A stretch of 43,126 nt of DNA, from contig NZ_BCWY01000080.1 of the NCBI RefSeq assembly GCF_001894825.1, positions 1 through 43,126 of the forward strand, given 5' to 3'. A program made the translations under genes and the position numbers. Position 1 is the stretch's first letter. Each line of letters opens with the position of its first letter. The stretch comes from Rhodococcus jostii NBRC 16295. GTDB taxonomy: Bacteria; Actinomycetota; Actinomycetes; Mycobacteriales; Mycobacteriaceae. A model generated the notes under the pieces. The model worked only from the letters and a program-made list of their open reading frames with translations. It did not search any database and was not told where the DNA came from. This document shows positions 25,342 to 32,892 of the stretch, in pieces.

Positions 25342-26331
25342 CTACTCGCCCTTCAGTTGCGAGATGATCGGCGCGAACGCATCCATCTGTGTGGGGAACA
25401 CACCGACGTAAGACATTGTCGTCTTTTCTCGCACCATACGTATCTGATCCGCGATCTCCTCGAAGCTTCCGATCGCAAGATACGGCGAGCTCAGGATGTC
25501 TTCGACGGACAGCTTCGTGTCGACCTCGATGTTCGGCGGGAAGCCCTGGTCGAGGGCCGCGAGCGCCATCTCGGCGGTCTGCTCCCGGTCGTCGGTGATG
25601 ACGATGGTGGTGATCGTCCAGTTCAGTTCGATGTCGTCGAACCGGTCACCGGCAGCTTCCCGGATCCGGTCGACTCGTTCCATCGTCTTCTCGAGCGTGA
25701 CCCCCGACAGCAGGAGCTTGCCTTCCTTGCTGGTGGGCGTCGCCACGGAGATGATGTCGGCGTACTTGGCGGCGAGCGCGAGCATCTTCGGGCCGCCACC
25801 GCCGACGGCGATGGGGGGACGCGGACCCTGCCGCGGCCGCGGGCTGCCCGTGAGCCCCTTGATCTGGTAGTACTTGCCTTCGAAGTTGCACTCCTGGCCG
25901 CGCAGCAAAACGTCGAGGATCTGCAGCGACTCCTCGAGCTTGGCGATCCGGACGCCCGGGCGTTCGTACTCGATGCCGCCCTTGTCGAACTCTTCCTTCA
26001 TCCAGCCGGCGCCGATGCCCAGCTCGAGGCGGCCACCCGACAGCACGTCGATGGTGGCGGCGTCCTTGGCGAGAATCGCCGGATGCCGGAAGCCGTTGGC
26101 GAGCACCGCGGTGCCGAGGCGGATCTTGTCGGTGGCGACCGCGAGCGCGCCGAGGGCGGCGATCGGGCCGACCTGGTTGCCCAGGTGGTCAGGGATCATG
26201 AAGCTGTCGAACCCGAGTTCCTCGGCCTTCTGCGCAAGCTTGACGAACCGACGCGCGCCGCCCTCGTCTGCGTTGCCCTCTCCGCCTGCCGCGAATCGGA
26301 ACTTACGCAACGAGCTGGCGTCGGAACTCAT
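25342..26331 (-). CDS. LLM-class F420-dependent oxidoreductase
   Basis: This 329-aa product is a luciferase-like monooxygenase-fold protein of the F420-dependent subgroup. Family segments are the N-terminal KAEELGFDSFMIPDHLG, RLGTAVLANGFRHPAILAKD, the LSGGRLELGIGAGW loop, and RPPIAVGGGGPKMLALAAKY. Members move hydride between F420H2 and varied substrates; the substrate here cannot be read from sequence. I used the ATG at 26331, which has AGGAGAA about 7 nt upstream; the frame extends to 26418 but without such a site. A dyad GTTCAGGACGTGAAC lies 31 nt upstream. It sits between the Rv3802c-like gene and fadD32, where M. tuberculosis has no gene, and may or may not be tied to envelope lipids. 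Confidence 0.88.
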   Translation of the reverse strand: MSSDASSLRKFRFAAGGEGNADEGGARRFVKLAQKAEELGFDSFMIPDHLGNQVGPIAALGALAVATDKIRLGTAVLANGFRHPAILAKDAATIDVLSGGRLELGIGAGWMKEEFDKGGIEYERPGVRIAKLEESLQILDVLLRGQECNFEGKYYQIKGLTGSPRPRQGPRPPIAVGGGGPKMLALAAKYADIISVATPTSKEGKLLLSGVTLEKTMERVDRIREAAGDRFDDIELNWTITTIVITDDREQTAEMALAALDQGFPPNIEVDTKLSVEDILSSPYLAIGSFEEIADQIRMVREKTTMSYVGVFPTQMDAFAPIISQLKGE

Positions 26332-26523
26332 GAATAGCTTCTCCTGTGGTGAAACGCCCCCGTTCAGGACGTGAACATCGGTGGGTCGGGCACCGGTGGT
26401 GCCGCAACAGTGCAGCACTCTACCGGTGCCGAGAAACGCACACTACCGGCCAGTACGCGTCTCGCCTATCTGTTTGGGACGTTTCACGGCTCACCGACCA
26501 CGATGAACCCATCCGCCACAAAA

Positions 26524-27504
26524 TCAACTGTGGGCCGGGGTCGGGGCGGCCTCTATCTTCTCGGCAGCCCATCCGGCGATCCACTGTGTGGCGGTCGTGC
26601 CGGAGTCGTCCACCACGTACGAGTTGTACATCGCGTGGACGGGGTTGTTGTTGTACTCGAGAAGCCGCAGTCCGCTGCCGATCCAGTTGCTCGGTTTCAA
26701 CGCCTGCGCCGGAGCGTCGCAGATTCCGTCGGACGGGGCGCAGATCTCGACCGCCCGGTCGGTCAGATCACCGAAGCCACCGGGCCGGGGACCGGTCATC
26801 GTGATTCCGGGGATCTGCAGCCCGGCCAGCGACAGTTCGGCTCCGACGCCGGCGACCGGCCGGCCCACGTCGGTGGCGGCGGCCGGATCCCGGCGACCGT
26901 CGGCGATGAGCCCGACACCGAGCACCAGATCAGCCGGAATCGGCCCGTCACCTGCACCGATGCTCGACGCGACATCGCCGGCGATGACAGCGCCCTGGGA
27001 GAATCCGGTGAGCAGGAAGCTGGTGAGGGGGCACTCGGCGTGGCGACGCACCAGGATGTCGTTGGTGGCGGCCGTACCTGCGCCGCGGCTGTTGTTGTAC
27101 GACTGCTGCCCGTCCGGCGGGAAGGCGACCGGGTTCGAGAACTGGGCGACGTACGGAACGGTGTACACGTCGGCGCGCGACGGCTCGAACTGCTCCTGCA
27201 GGGGCCGCGACACGTTGAGCATCAGCGACGCCGGGTTGGCCGTGGGGTTGTACGGGTCGTCCGCGGCGCTGGACTCCCACGTGCCCGGGACGACCACCAC
27301 CTGAACGTCGGGGCAGGACGCCGGCTGGGCGTTGGGACGTTCGGGACCGGGCGGGATCGGGATCGGTTTGGGCAGCCGTCCTGCGAGGAGGTACCAGAGC
27401 GCGATCACTGCGACGAGAATCACCAGCAGGATCACGATCAGCACCATCAGCTTGCGCAGGAGGCTGCTCTTCTTCTTCCGCGTTCCGCGCCCGGTCAACG
27501 TCAT
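26524..27504 (-). CDS. culp6: Cutinase-like phospholipase/thioesterase (Rv3802c/Culp6-like)
   Basis: The product is 326 aa. A basic N-terminus precedes one strong membrane anchor (LMVLIVILLVILVAVIALWY, about residues 19-38), then a Pro-rich spacer and an alpha/beta-hydrolase cutinase domain outside the membrane. The nucleophile sits in LTGFSQGAVIAGD. The likely acid and base are in CAPSDGICD and NNPVHAMY, and paired cysteines agree with the cutinase fold. In M. tuberculosis the homologue lies in the same mycolate cluster, is essential, and has phospholipase A and thioesterase activity. It starts 6 nt after the stop of the upstream lipoprotein gene, so the two form an operon. Confidence 0.93.
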   Translation of the reverse strand: MTLTGRGTRKKKSSLLRKLMVLIVILLVILVAVIALWYLLAGRLPKPIPIPPGPERPNAQPASCPDVQVVVVPGTWESSAADDPYNPTANPASLMLNVSRPLQEQFEPSRADVYTVPYVAQFSNPVAFPPDGQQSYNNSRGAGTAATNDILVRRHAECPLTSFLLTGFSQGAVIAGDVASSIGAGDGPIPADLVLGVGLIADGRRDPAAATDVGRPVAGVGAELSLAGLQIPGITMTGPRPGGFGDLTDRAVEICAPSDGICDAPAQALKPSNWIGSGLRLLEYNNNPVHAMYNSYVVDDSGTTATQWIAGWAAEKIEAAPTPAHS

Positions 27505-27510
27505 CGGCGT

Positions 27511-28092
27511 CTACTTGCAGTAGGTCGCGTGGGCGACATCCATGTAGGTCTGCGCGTTGGCCGTGGCCTGCTCCTGGGTCAGTTCCTGACCCGCAGCGGA
27601 CGCCTCGGTTCCGACCATCGCTGTGACGAACACCATCGTGTCGACGTCACTCTTGCCTTCGGCCTTGGCTTGGCAGATGAAGTCGGCGGTGCTGACTGCC
27701 ATGGTGCCGTCGGCGGCCGGCTCGATGCCCTTGCTCTTCAGCGCGTCGAGGAACTTCTGTCCGTCGGCGCTGACGGGGACCTCGCTGGGGCCGGGGAAAT
27801 CGCCCGGAACTTCCTCGGGCTGCTCCGGCGGCGCCGTCGCCGCCTCACCCGGGCTCGTCACCGGTGCGGAGGCCGACGCCGAGGCCGACGCGCTCGCGCT
27901 GGGCGCGGCGGACGCCGAGCTCTCGGCGGAGCTGGACGCCGCGGCGGATGTCGTTGCGCTGGTGGACGGGTTGGACGTCGCCGTGGAGTCGTCGCTACCG
28001 CACCCGACCAACAATCCGCTCGCTGCGACAGCGAGCGCGCCTACCGCGATCGCCCGTCGGAAGGTGGTGCTGATTCGTGAGTGCTGCGGCAT
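27511..28092 (-). CDS. DUF732-domain lipoprotein
   Basis: This 193-aa lipoprotein has a signal peptide ending in the lipobox LLVGC, with the cysteine at about residue 31. A low-complexity Ser/Ala/Thr linker with an SASASASAS run follows, then a Pro/Glu-rich bridge. The C-terminal domain of about 90 residues (FLDALKSKGI, ADFICQAKAEG, AHATYCK) looks like DUF732, a small helical domain with two conserved cysteines common in mycobacteria and relatives. AAGGA precedes the ATG. It is cotranscribed with the culp6-like gene 6 nt downstream, so it may act with that enzyme at the outer face of the membrane. The molecular role is unknown. Confidence 0.85.
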   Translation of the reverse strand: MPQHSRISTTFRRAIAVGALAVAASGLLVGCGSDDSTATSNPSTSATTSAAASSSAESSASAAPSASASASASASAPVTSPGEAATAPPEQPEEVPGDFPGPSEVPVSADGQKFLDALKSKGIEPAADGTMAVSTADFICQAKAEGKSDVDTMVFVTAMVGTEASAAGQELTQEQATANAQTYMDVAHATYCK

Positions 28093-28218
28093 CTATTTCC
28101 GTCCTTGCTTTCCAAGTCGTTGTCTCTCGACAGGGTACAGACGCAGTTCGGGCGGAAACCTGGTCCGCCGGACCCGGCCCCGCCCGCTGCGCGTGACATT
28201 TCTAGCGTTGCTCGGCCA

Positions 28219-30123
28219 TCAGTGAATCTCGGCCTTGTTGTCGATCAGTGTGACGTAACCGGTCTGGAAGTTCTGCTGGACGCCGCCCGGGATTGCGAAT
28301 TTGTCGCTGATCGGGAATCCGAGCCGACCCCCCTCGTAGCCGGCGCTCTTCCAGGCGTCGAAGATCGGCCCGTTCTCGACGGCCCAGGCGCCCGAAAGTG
28401 GACTCCAGTAGATGTTGCCGTTCTCGAACTGGTTGAACCGGCCGCCGTCCTTGACGGGGATCTCGCTGGTCTTCGGGAATCCGAGCCAGCCGCCCTCGTA
28501 GCCGAGTTCGGCGTACTTGCCCATGATCATTCCCTGCACGCGGTGCGTGCCGTTCGCGGGACTGAAATACATGGCACCGATCTCGAAGCCCTGTACCGCG
28601 CCGTCCTTGCCGGGGGTCGGAACTTCGTCGGCCACCGGGTATCCGAGCGGTCCGCCCTCCCAGCCCTGACGTGCCCACTCGTCGCGGATCGCCCCGCGGA
28701 CGGCGTGCGCACCGGTCTGCGGCGTCCAGTAAACGGAGCCGTGCTCGAAGTGGTTGAAACGGCCGCGGCCGTCGGGGGTGCCCAGCTCCGGCGTCGTCGG
28801 GTAGCCGAGCGGCCCGCCCGGACCACCGGTCGCCTGGTAGACGCCGCCGATGGCACCGGCCACCGGCTGCGCGCCGGTGTCGGACTTGGCGAAGATGCGG
28901 CCGTTGCGGAAGTCCTGGACCGTTCCGCCCGCGAGGCTGTACTCGGGGGTGAGGCAATCACCGATCCACGGGTTGGCGCCCGCGACCCCGGCGATGGAAC
29001 CACCGGTGGTGCACGCCGGCTTCTCGGGATCGACGTCGACGGCACTGGCGAGCTGCGGCCACAGCTGGTGCAGTTCGAACTGCCAGTACGGCCACGAGTG
29101 CGTGCCGGACGGCCGGTAGTTGACCTGCGCCGGGATGCCCAGCTTGTTGAGCTTGGTCGCGAAGGTCTGGGACGTGAGGCGAGACAGGATCTCGAGCCCC
29201 ATTCCGGCGTAATTGGTGCTGACGCCGGGGATCCCGGACGGCTGATCGTACGGACCCGTGGTTCCGCTGCCGCTGGAGATGTAGAGGCTGACGCCCTTCA
29301 GCTTGTCGGCCAGCAGGTAGGGGTCGTGTTCCTCCCACGCCGAGCTGGTCGGGGGACCCCACATCGCGTTCGCGTCGAAACCGCCCGCGTCGCTCATCGC
29401 GTACGCAACCGCCTGCGGCATGCCGAGCGCGGTGGTGGTCAGCATGCCCGACAGTGAGGCGGCGAACTTGAAGAATCCTTGGTTGCGGGCCGCGAGGAAC
29501 ATCGCGGACGTGCCGCCCATCGAGAGACCGACGACGCCGCGTGTCTGCGTGGTGCGCCAGTCGCTTTCGAGGATCGGGGGCAGTTCCTTCGTGAGGAACG
29601 TCTCCCACTGGTAGTTCTGGCCGTTGTCCTGGGCCACCCAGTCGGAGTAGAAGCTGGACTGTCCGCCGACCGGGAGGACGACGTTGATGTTCTTGTCGGC
29701 GAAGAACGATTCGGCGTCGGTCTCGAGTGTCCAGCCGTTCTCGTTGTCCTGCGCGCGGAGACCGTCGAGCATGTAGACGGACGGGAACTTCTCCGTCGGC
29801 TTCGAGTTCCAGTCGCGTGCCAGCAGCATCTGCACCTGAATCGGCACGGCCATCGACGGCGAGTTGATCCAGATCGCGACGCGACGGTCGGAGAGCCAGT
29901 CGACGTGATGGATCGTCGCGCCGCTGGGGGCCTGCGTGGCCACCGGCGCCTGCGCGGCGGCAGGCGCCGCATGGGCGACCGGCAGAGCCGAGGCGGTGGC
30001 GGTCTGGGTGAACCCGACCGCCACCGGCACCACGAGCACAGCGGCAAGCGAGGCCAGCGTCCGCCTTCGAACATTTCCGGCCGACGAACGCTGACGTTCT
30101 GCCCTGAACAGGCCTACTCGCAT
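28219..30123 (-). CDS. Mycolyltransferase with C-terminal LGFP repeats
   Basis: The product is 634 aa. A signal peptide (TLASLAAVLVVPVAVGFTQT, cleavage near ATASA) and an Ala/Pro spacer precede an Ag85-type alpha/beta-hydrolase domain (about residues 70-370) with nucleophile GLSMGG, a likely acid in GMGLEILSR, and base in GTHSWPYW. The last 250 residues hold four LG(F/Y)P repeats of about 54 aa (GGPLGYPTTPE, GGPLGYPVADE, GGWLGFPKTSE, GGRLGFPISDK). The enzyme transfers mycolate between trehalose esters or onto arabinan. The layout resembles the corynebacterial PS1-type mycolyltransferase; LGFP repeats are thought to bind the wall. I took the ATG at 30123, directly before the signal peptide. 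Confidence 0.95.
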   Translation of the reverse strand: MRVGLFRAERQRSSAGNVRRRTLASLAAVLVVPVAVGFTQTATASALPVAHAAPAAAQAPVATQAPSGATIHHVDWLSDRRVAIWINSPSMAVPIQVQMLLARDWNSKPTEKFPSVYMLDGLRAQDNENGWTLETDAESFFADKNINVVLPVGGQSSFYSDWVAQDNGQNYQWETFLTKELPPILESDWRTTQTRGVVGLSMGGTSAMFLAARNQGFFKFAASLSGMLTTTALGMPQAVAYAMSDAGGFDANAMWGPPTSSAWEEHDPYLLADKLKGVSLYISSGSGTTGPYDQPSGIPGVSTNYAGMGLEILSRLTSQTFATKLNKLGIPAQVNYRPSGTHSWPYWQFELHQLWPQLASAVDVDPEKPACTTGGSIAGVAGANPWIGDCLTPEYSLAGGTVQDFRNGRIFAKSDTGAQPVAGAIGGVYQATGGPGGPLGYPTTPELGTPDGRGRFNHFEHGSVYWTPQTGAHAVRGAIRDEWARQGWEGGPLGYPVADEVPTPGKDGAVQGFEIGAMYFSPANGTHRVQGMIMGKYAELGYEGGWLGFPKTSEIPVKDGGRFNQFENGNIYWSPLSGAWAVENGPIFDAWKSAGYEGGRLGFPISDKFAIPGGVQQNFQTGYVTLIDNKAEIH

Positions 30124-30256
30124 GACGTTCACTCTCTCTCTGCGCGTCGAGGCCACAACACGGAGCACGGCCTCGCGTTCCGGTTCTTTCTACACGCAAA
30201 CAACAGACGAGTGGGGGTGCCGCGCTGTTACAGCTGGTGCAATTGTTACGTCCCAG

Positions 30257-31252
30257 CTACCCGATCGTGTTGCCGAGGTCGCCGGCCAGATCGTGGATCT
30301 GCTGCTGCCAGTAACGCCACGTGTGGATACCGCGGGGCGGGAAGCTGTAGGAAACGTTCTTCGCGCCGAGGGTCGCCATCTTGACCTGGAACGCACGGGT
30401 GTTCGCCAGCGACAGAGCCTCGAGGCTCGCACCGGTGGACGCGTTGAAGACATCCATGAATCCGGTCGGTGCGGCGCCGCCGGGAGCGGGGATGCCGTTG
30501 GCGGCCGACACCCACAGGCGGGTGTTGTTGTCGCGAAGCTTGTTCGCGAACACGAACGGGTCGTTGCGCAGCCACGCCGGGTTCCACGGCGGGCCCCACA
30601 TCGCGTCGACGTTGTAGCGGCCGGCGTCGAGCATCGCGATGCGGATGGCCTCACGCATACCGGGAGCCGAGATGTTCAGGTAACCGGACAGCGAGCCCGC
30701 GTAGTTGAACTGGTCCGGGTGGTATGCGGCGAGGGTCAGGGCGGCGCTGCCACCCATCGACAGGCCGATGACGCCGTTACGGGTGGACTGGAAGCCGAGG
30801 CGGTTCGCCAGGGCGTCGCGGAGTTCCTCGGTGAGGAACGTCTCCCACTTGTACGGCGTCTTCTGGCCGTTGAGGTTCGAGTTCGACAACCAGTCGGAGT
30901 AGAAGCTGGACTGCCCGCCGACCGGCTGGACGACGTTGATGTTCTGCGAGGCGAGGAACGGGCCCGCGTCGGTGTTGACCTCCCAGCCGCTGAGGTCGTC
31001 CTGCGCGCGCAGACCGTCGAGCAGGTAGACGACACGGTTGGTGTTGCCGTCGGCGGCCCGCCAGATGCGGCTCTTGATCGGCCCCATGGAGGAATCGACC
31101 CAGAAGTCCTGCGCGGCGGGGTCGAAGGCTGCGGATGCGGTTGCGCCGCCGCCCACCATGGTCACACCCAGCGGCAGTGCGACCGCCAGAGCAATTGCGG
31201 CGGCAGTACGCCTGGCCCATCCGCTTGTTCTCGTCGAACCCCCAACTCGCAT
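30257..31252 (-). CDS. Ag85-type mycolyltransferase (middle gene of three)
   Basis: This 331-aa secreted enzyme has a signal peptide (TAAAIALAVALPLGVTMVGG) cleaved near TASA, then one alpha/beta-hydrolase domain. Family segments are VVYLLDGLRAQDD, QSSFYSDW, YKWETFLTEEL and SGYLNISAPGMREA. Nucleophile GLSMGG, acid in ASLEALSL and base in GIHTWRYW look intact, so it is probably active, unlike mycobacterial MPT51/FbpD, whose place it occupies. It moves mycolic acid between trehalose monomycolate, dimycolate and arabinogalactan. The ATG at 31252 has GGAGG about 12 nt upstream; in-frame extension to 31330 lacks support. Two hairpins lie in the upstream gap. Confidence 0.94.
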   Translation of the reverse strand: MRVGGSTRTSGWARRTAAAIALAVALPLGVTMVGGGATASAAFDPAAQDFWVDSSMGPIKSRIWRAADGNTNRVVYLLDGLRAQDDLSGWEVNTDAGPFLASQNINVVQPVGGQSSFYSDWLSNSNLNGQKTPYKWETFLTEELRDALANRLGFQSTRNGVIGLSMGGSAALTLAAYHPDQFNYAGSLSGYLNISAPGMREAIRIAMLDAGRYNVDAMWGPPWNPAWLRNDPFVFANKLRDNNTRLWVSAANGIPAPGGAAPTGFMDVFNASTGASLEALSLANTRAFQVKMATLGAKNVSYSFPPRGIHTWRYWQQQIHDLAGDLGNTIG

Positions 31253-31335
31253 GAACTCGTCTTCCCTCCGCTTGATGCGTCTCGCGCCGCGGCCGCGGCA
31301 ACCACTTGATAACTCTCGTGAAAATCTCACGTACA

Positions 31336-31373
31336 GACGCCACCCGCACAGCGATCGCTGCGCGGGTGGCGTC
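31336..31373. repeat. 38-bp palindrome in the gap between two mycolyltransferase genes
   Basis: GACGCCACCCGCACAGCGA (31336-31354) is followed directly by its reverse complement (31355-31373) with one mismatch. It lies about 84 nt upstream of the gene starting at 31252 and 171 nt after the stop at 31544. It may be a second terminator or a regulatory element. Confidence 0.6.
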
Positions 31374-31489
31374 TCGACGGGATCACCTTACTGACAAAGC
31401 GTTCCGTTGTGCACTCCCGGGGCAACGGAATCCGAGGTTTTCCTCTCACCCGTCCGATCCCGGACGGTGCACTTCAGGACGCGCGCGAG

Positions 31490-31514
31490 CCGCCCCGCCG
31501 GTGAGGCGGGGCGG
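31490..31514 (-). terminator. GC hairpin after the third mycolyltransferase gene
   Basis: CCGCCCCGCC and GGCGGGGCGG form a perfect 10-bp stem around a 5-nt loop, about 30 nt after the stop at 31544 on the minus strand. It is a likely terminator, without a clear U-tract, as is usual in GC-rich actinobacteria. Confidence 0.65.
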
Positions 31515-31543
31515 CGGTCGCCACGAACGTGGTGGCGTCTAGA

Positions 31544-32554
31544 TCACCAGGCGCCCAGCGTGTCCAGGATCTGGCCACGGGCCTTCCACAACTCCGAACC
31601 CCAGTACGGCCACGAGTGCGTGCCGTTGGCCGGGAAGTCGAAGGTGGCCGGGACACCGAGGCTGGCCAGACGCACCTGGAAGGCGCGGGTGTTGGCCAGG
31701 GCGAGGGCCTCGAGACCCATGCCGTTCGCGGTGTTGTAGTAGTCGATCGGAGCGCGCGGGTGGTCGAATTCGCCGGGCAGACCGCTGGCAGCCGAGATGA
31801 ACATCGACAGGCCGTTCAGACGCGGGGCGAACACGAACGGGTCGTTTCGCAGCCACGCCGGGTTCCACGGCGGGCCCCACATCGCGTCGACGTTGAAGCG
31901 ACCGGCGTCGAGCATCGCGACGCGGATCGCCTCACGCATACCGGGAGCCGAGATGTTCAGGTAGCCGGACAGCGAACCGGCGAACTTGAACTGGTCGCGG
32001 TGGTACGCGGCGAGGGTCAGGGCAGCACTGCCACCCATCGACAGGCCGAGAACGGCGTTGTTGGTGCGCGAGACACCGTAGTTGGCCAGGAAGTCGGGAA
32101 GTTCCTGCGTCAGGAACGTCTCCCACTTGTAGGTGACGGGCTGACCGTTGAAGTTGCTCGCCGAGTACCAGTCCGAGTAGAAGCTGGACTCGCCACCGAC
32201 CGGCATGACCAGGGTCACGTTGTCGTTGCGGTACTGGTCGAATGCGTTGGTCTCGAAGCTCCACGCGTTGCGGTCGTTGCGTGCGCGCAGTCCGTCGAGC
32301 AGGTACAGCGCGGAGCTACCGCCGCGGGCCGCCCACTGGACCTGGACCTTGATCGGTCCCATGGAAGAGGGAACCCACAGTTCCTCGTAGCCACCCGCAG
32401 GCGCGGTCTTGGCGGGACCCGCGTGTGTCGGTGCTGCTGCGGCGACGGCTCCACCAGCGATTCCTGCGCCCACAGGCAGTACCAGTGCGACGGCGCCGAT
32501 GGCCATCGCACGCTGCTTGAGGCGCTGAGACAACCTCGGTCTGGCAAAACGCAT
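31544..32554 (-). CDS. Ag85-type mycolyltransferase (FbpA-like position)
   Basis: This 336-aa secreted enzyme has a signal peptide with core AMAIGAVALVLPVGAGIAGG and an Ala-rich end, then an Ag85 domain. It has ALYLLDGLRARND, ESSFYSDW, YKWETFLTQEL, nucleophile GLSMGG, acid in GMGLEALAL and base in GTHSWPYW. It closely resembles the middle gene (SGYLNISAPGMREAI and DAMWGPPWNPAWLRNDPFVF are shared), suggesting local duplication. It holds the position of fbpA next to aftB. I took the ATG at 32554, just before the signal peptide; upstream in-frame codons would add about 40 Arg/Pro-rich residues. A good promoter lies about 145 nt upstream. Confidence 0.95.
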   Translation of the reverse strand: MRFARPRLSQRLKQRAMAIGAVALVLPVGAGIAGGAVAAAAPTHAGPAKTAPAGGYEELWVPSSMGPIKVQVQWAARGGSSALYLLDGLRARNDRNAWSFETNAFDQYRNDNVTLVMPVGGESSFYSDWYSASNFNGQPVTYKWETFLTQELPDFLANYGVSRTNNAVLGLSMGGSAALTLAAYHRDQFKFAGSLSGYLNISAPGMREAIRVAMLDAGRFNVDAMWGPPWNPAWLRNDPFVFAPRLNGLSMFISAASGLPGEFDHPRAPIDYYNTANGMGLEALALANTRAFQVRLASLGVPATFDFPANGTHSWPYWGSELWKARGQILDTLGAW

Positions 32555-32696
32555 GAATACTGCTCTCTCTCTTCGTCTGCGGACTCCGCCAACTGGGCGG
32601 CTCCGGCGGATTCCGTCGGGGAACAGGCGACCTGCCGGCCCTGGCTCGACGCCGGGTCGGCAGCGGACCTCTTCCAAGTCACACTGCGCTTGGTGG

Positions 32697-32725
32697 ACTG
32701 TATGTCACCCAAAGTTCCCTGACAA
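32697..32725 (-). promoter_or_regulatory. SigA-type promoter for the FbpA-like gene
   Basis: On the minus strand TTGTCA (32725-32720) and TACAGT (32702-32697) are separated by exactly 17 nt, the best housekeeping-type promoter in the window. Transcription from it would give an untranslated leader of about 135 nt ending in an AGAGAGAGAG stretch before the ATG at 32554. Confidence 0.6.
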
Positions 32726-32824
32726 ACGCTCGCGGAGCGCTTTCCGGAGAACTTCCAGACCACCGTCATCAATGACTCATCATCGACGTACATCGTCGCC
32801 GACAGCTCCCGCGTTACACAAACG

Positions 32825-32851
32825 AGATCTGATGTTCCGACATCGAGATCT
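32825..32851. terminator. Dyad downstream of aftB
   Basis: AGATCTGATGT and ACATCGAGATCT are complementary apart from one extra base, around the loop TCCG. It lies about 40 nt after the aftB stop, with GTTTGTGT following on the minus strand. It may terminate the glf-aftB operon, or act as an operator for the promoter about 100 bp further on. Confidence 0.5.
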
Positions 32852-32892
32852 GCCCGGGACGCCGCAGTGACACACGCCCGGCCCGGTTCGCC

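Larger units (their letters stand above)
32555..32892. other. 338-bp intergenic region between aftB and the FbpA-like gene
   Basis: From the aftB end downwards it holds the dyad at 32825-32851, the promoter at 32697-32725, and a long leader with a purine-rich AGAGAGAGAG tract just upstream of the mycolyltransferase ATG. I see no credible gene in it. Confidence 0.6.

Noticed and set aside
26391..26428. CACCGGT...ACCGGTG separated repeats upstream of the F420-type gene
   Set aside because: Arms of 7 bp with a 24-nt spacer in GC-rich DNA are expected by chance; no further support.
28162..28174. GGTCC/GGACC hairpin between the DUF732 lipoprotein and the LGFP mycolyltransferase
   Set aside because: Five-base arms around a 3-nt loop with no U-tract; too weak to call a terminator.
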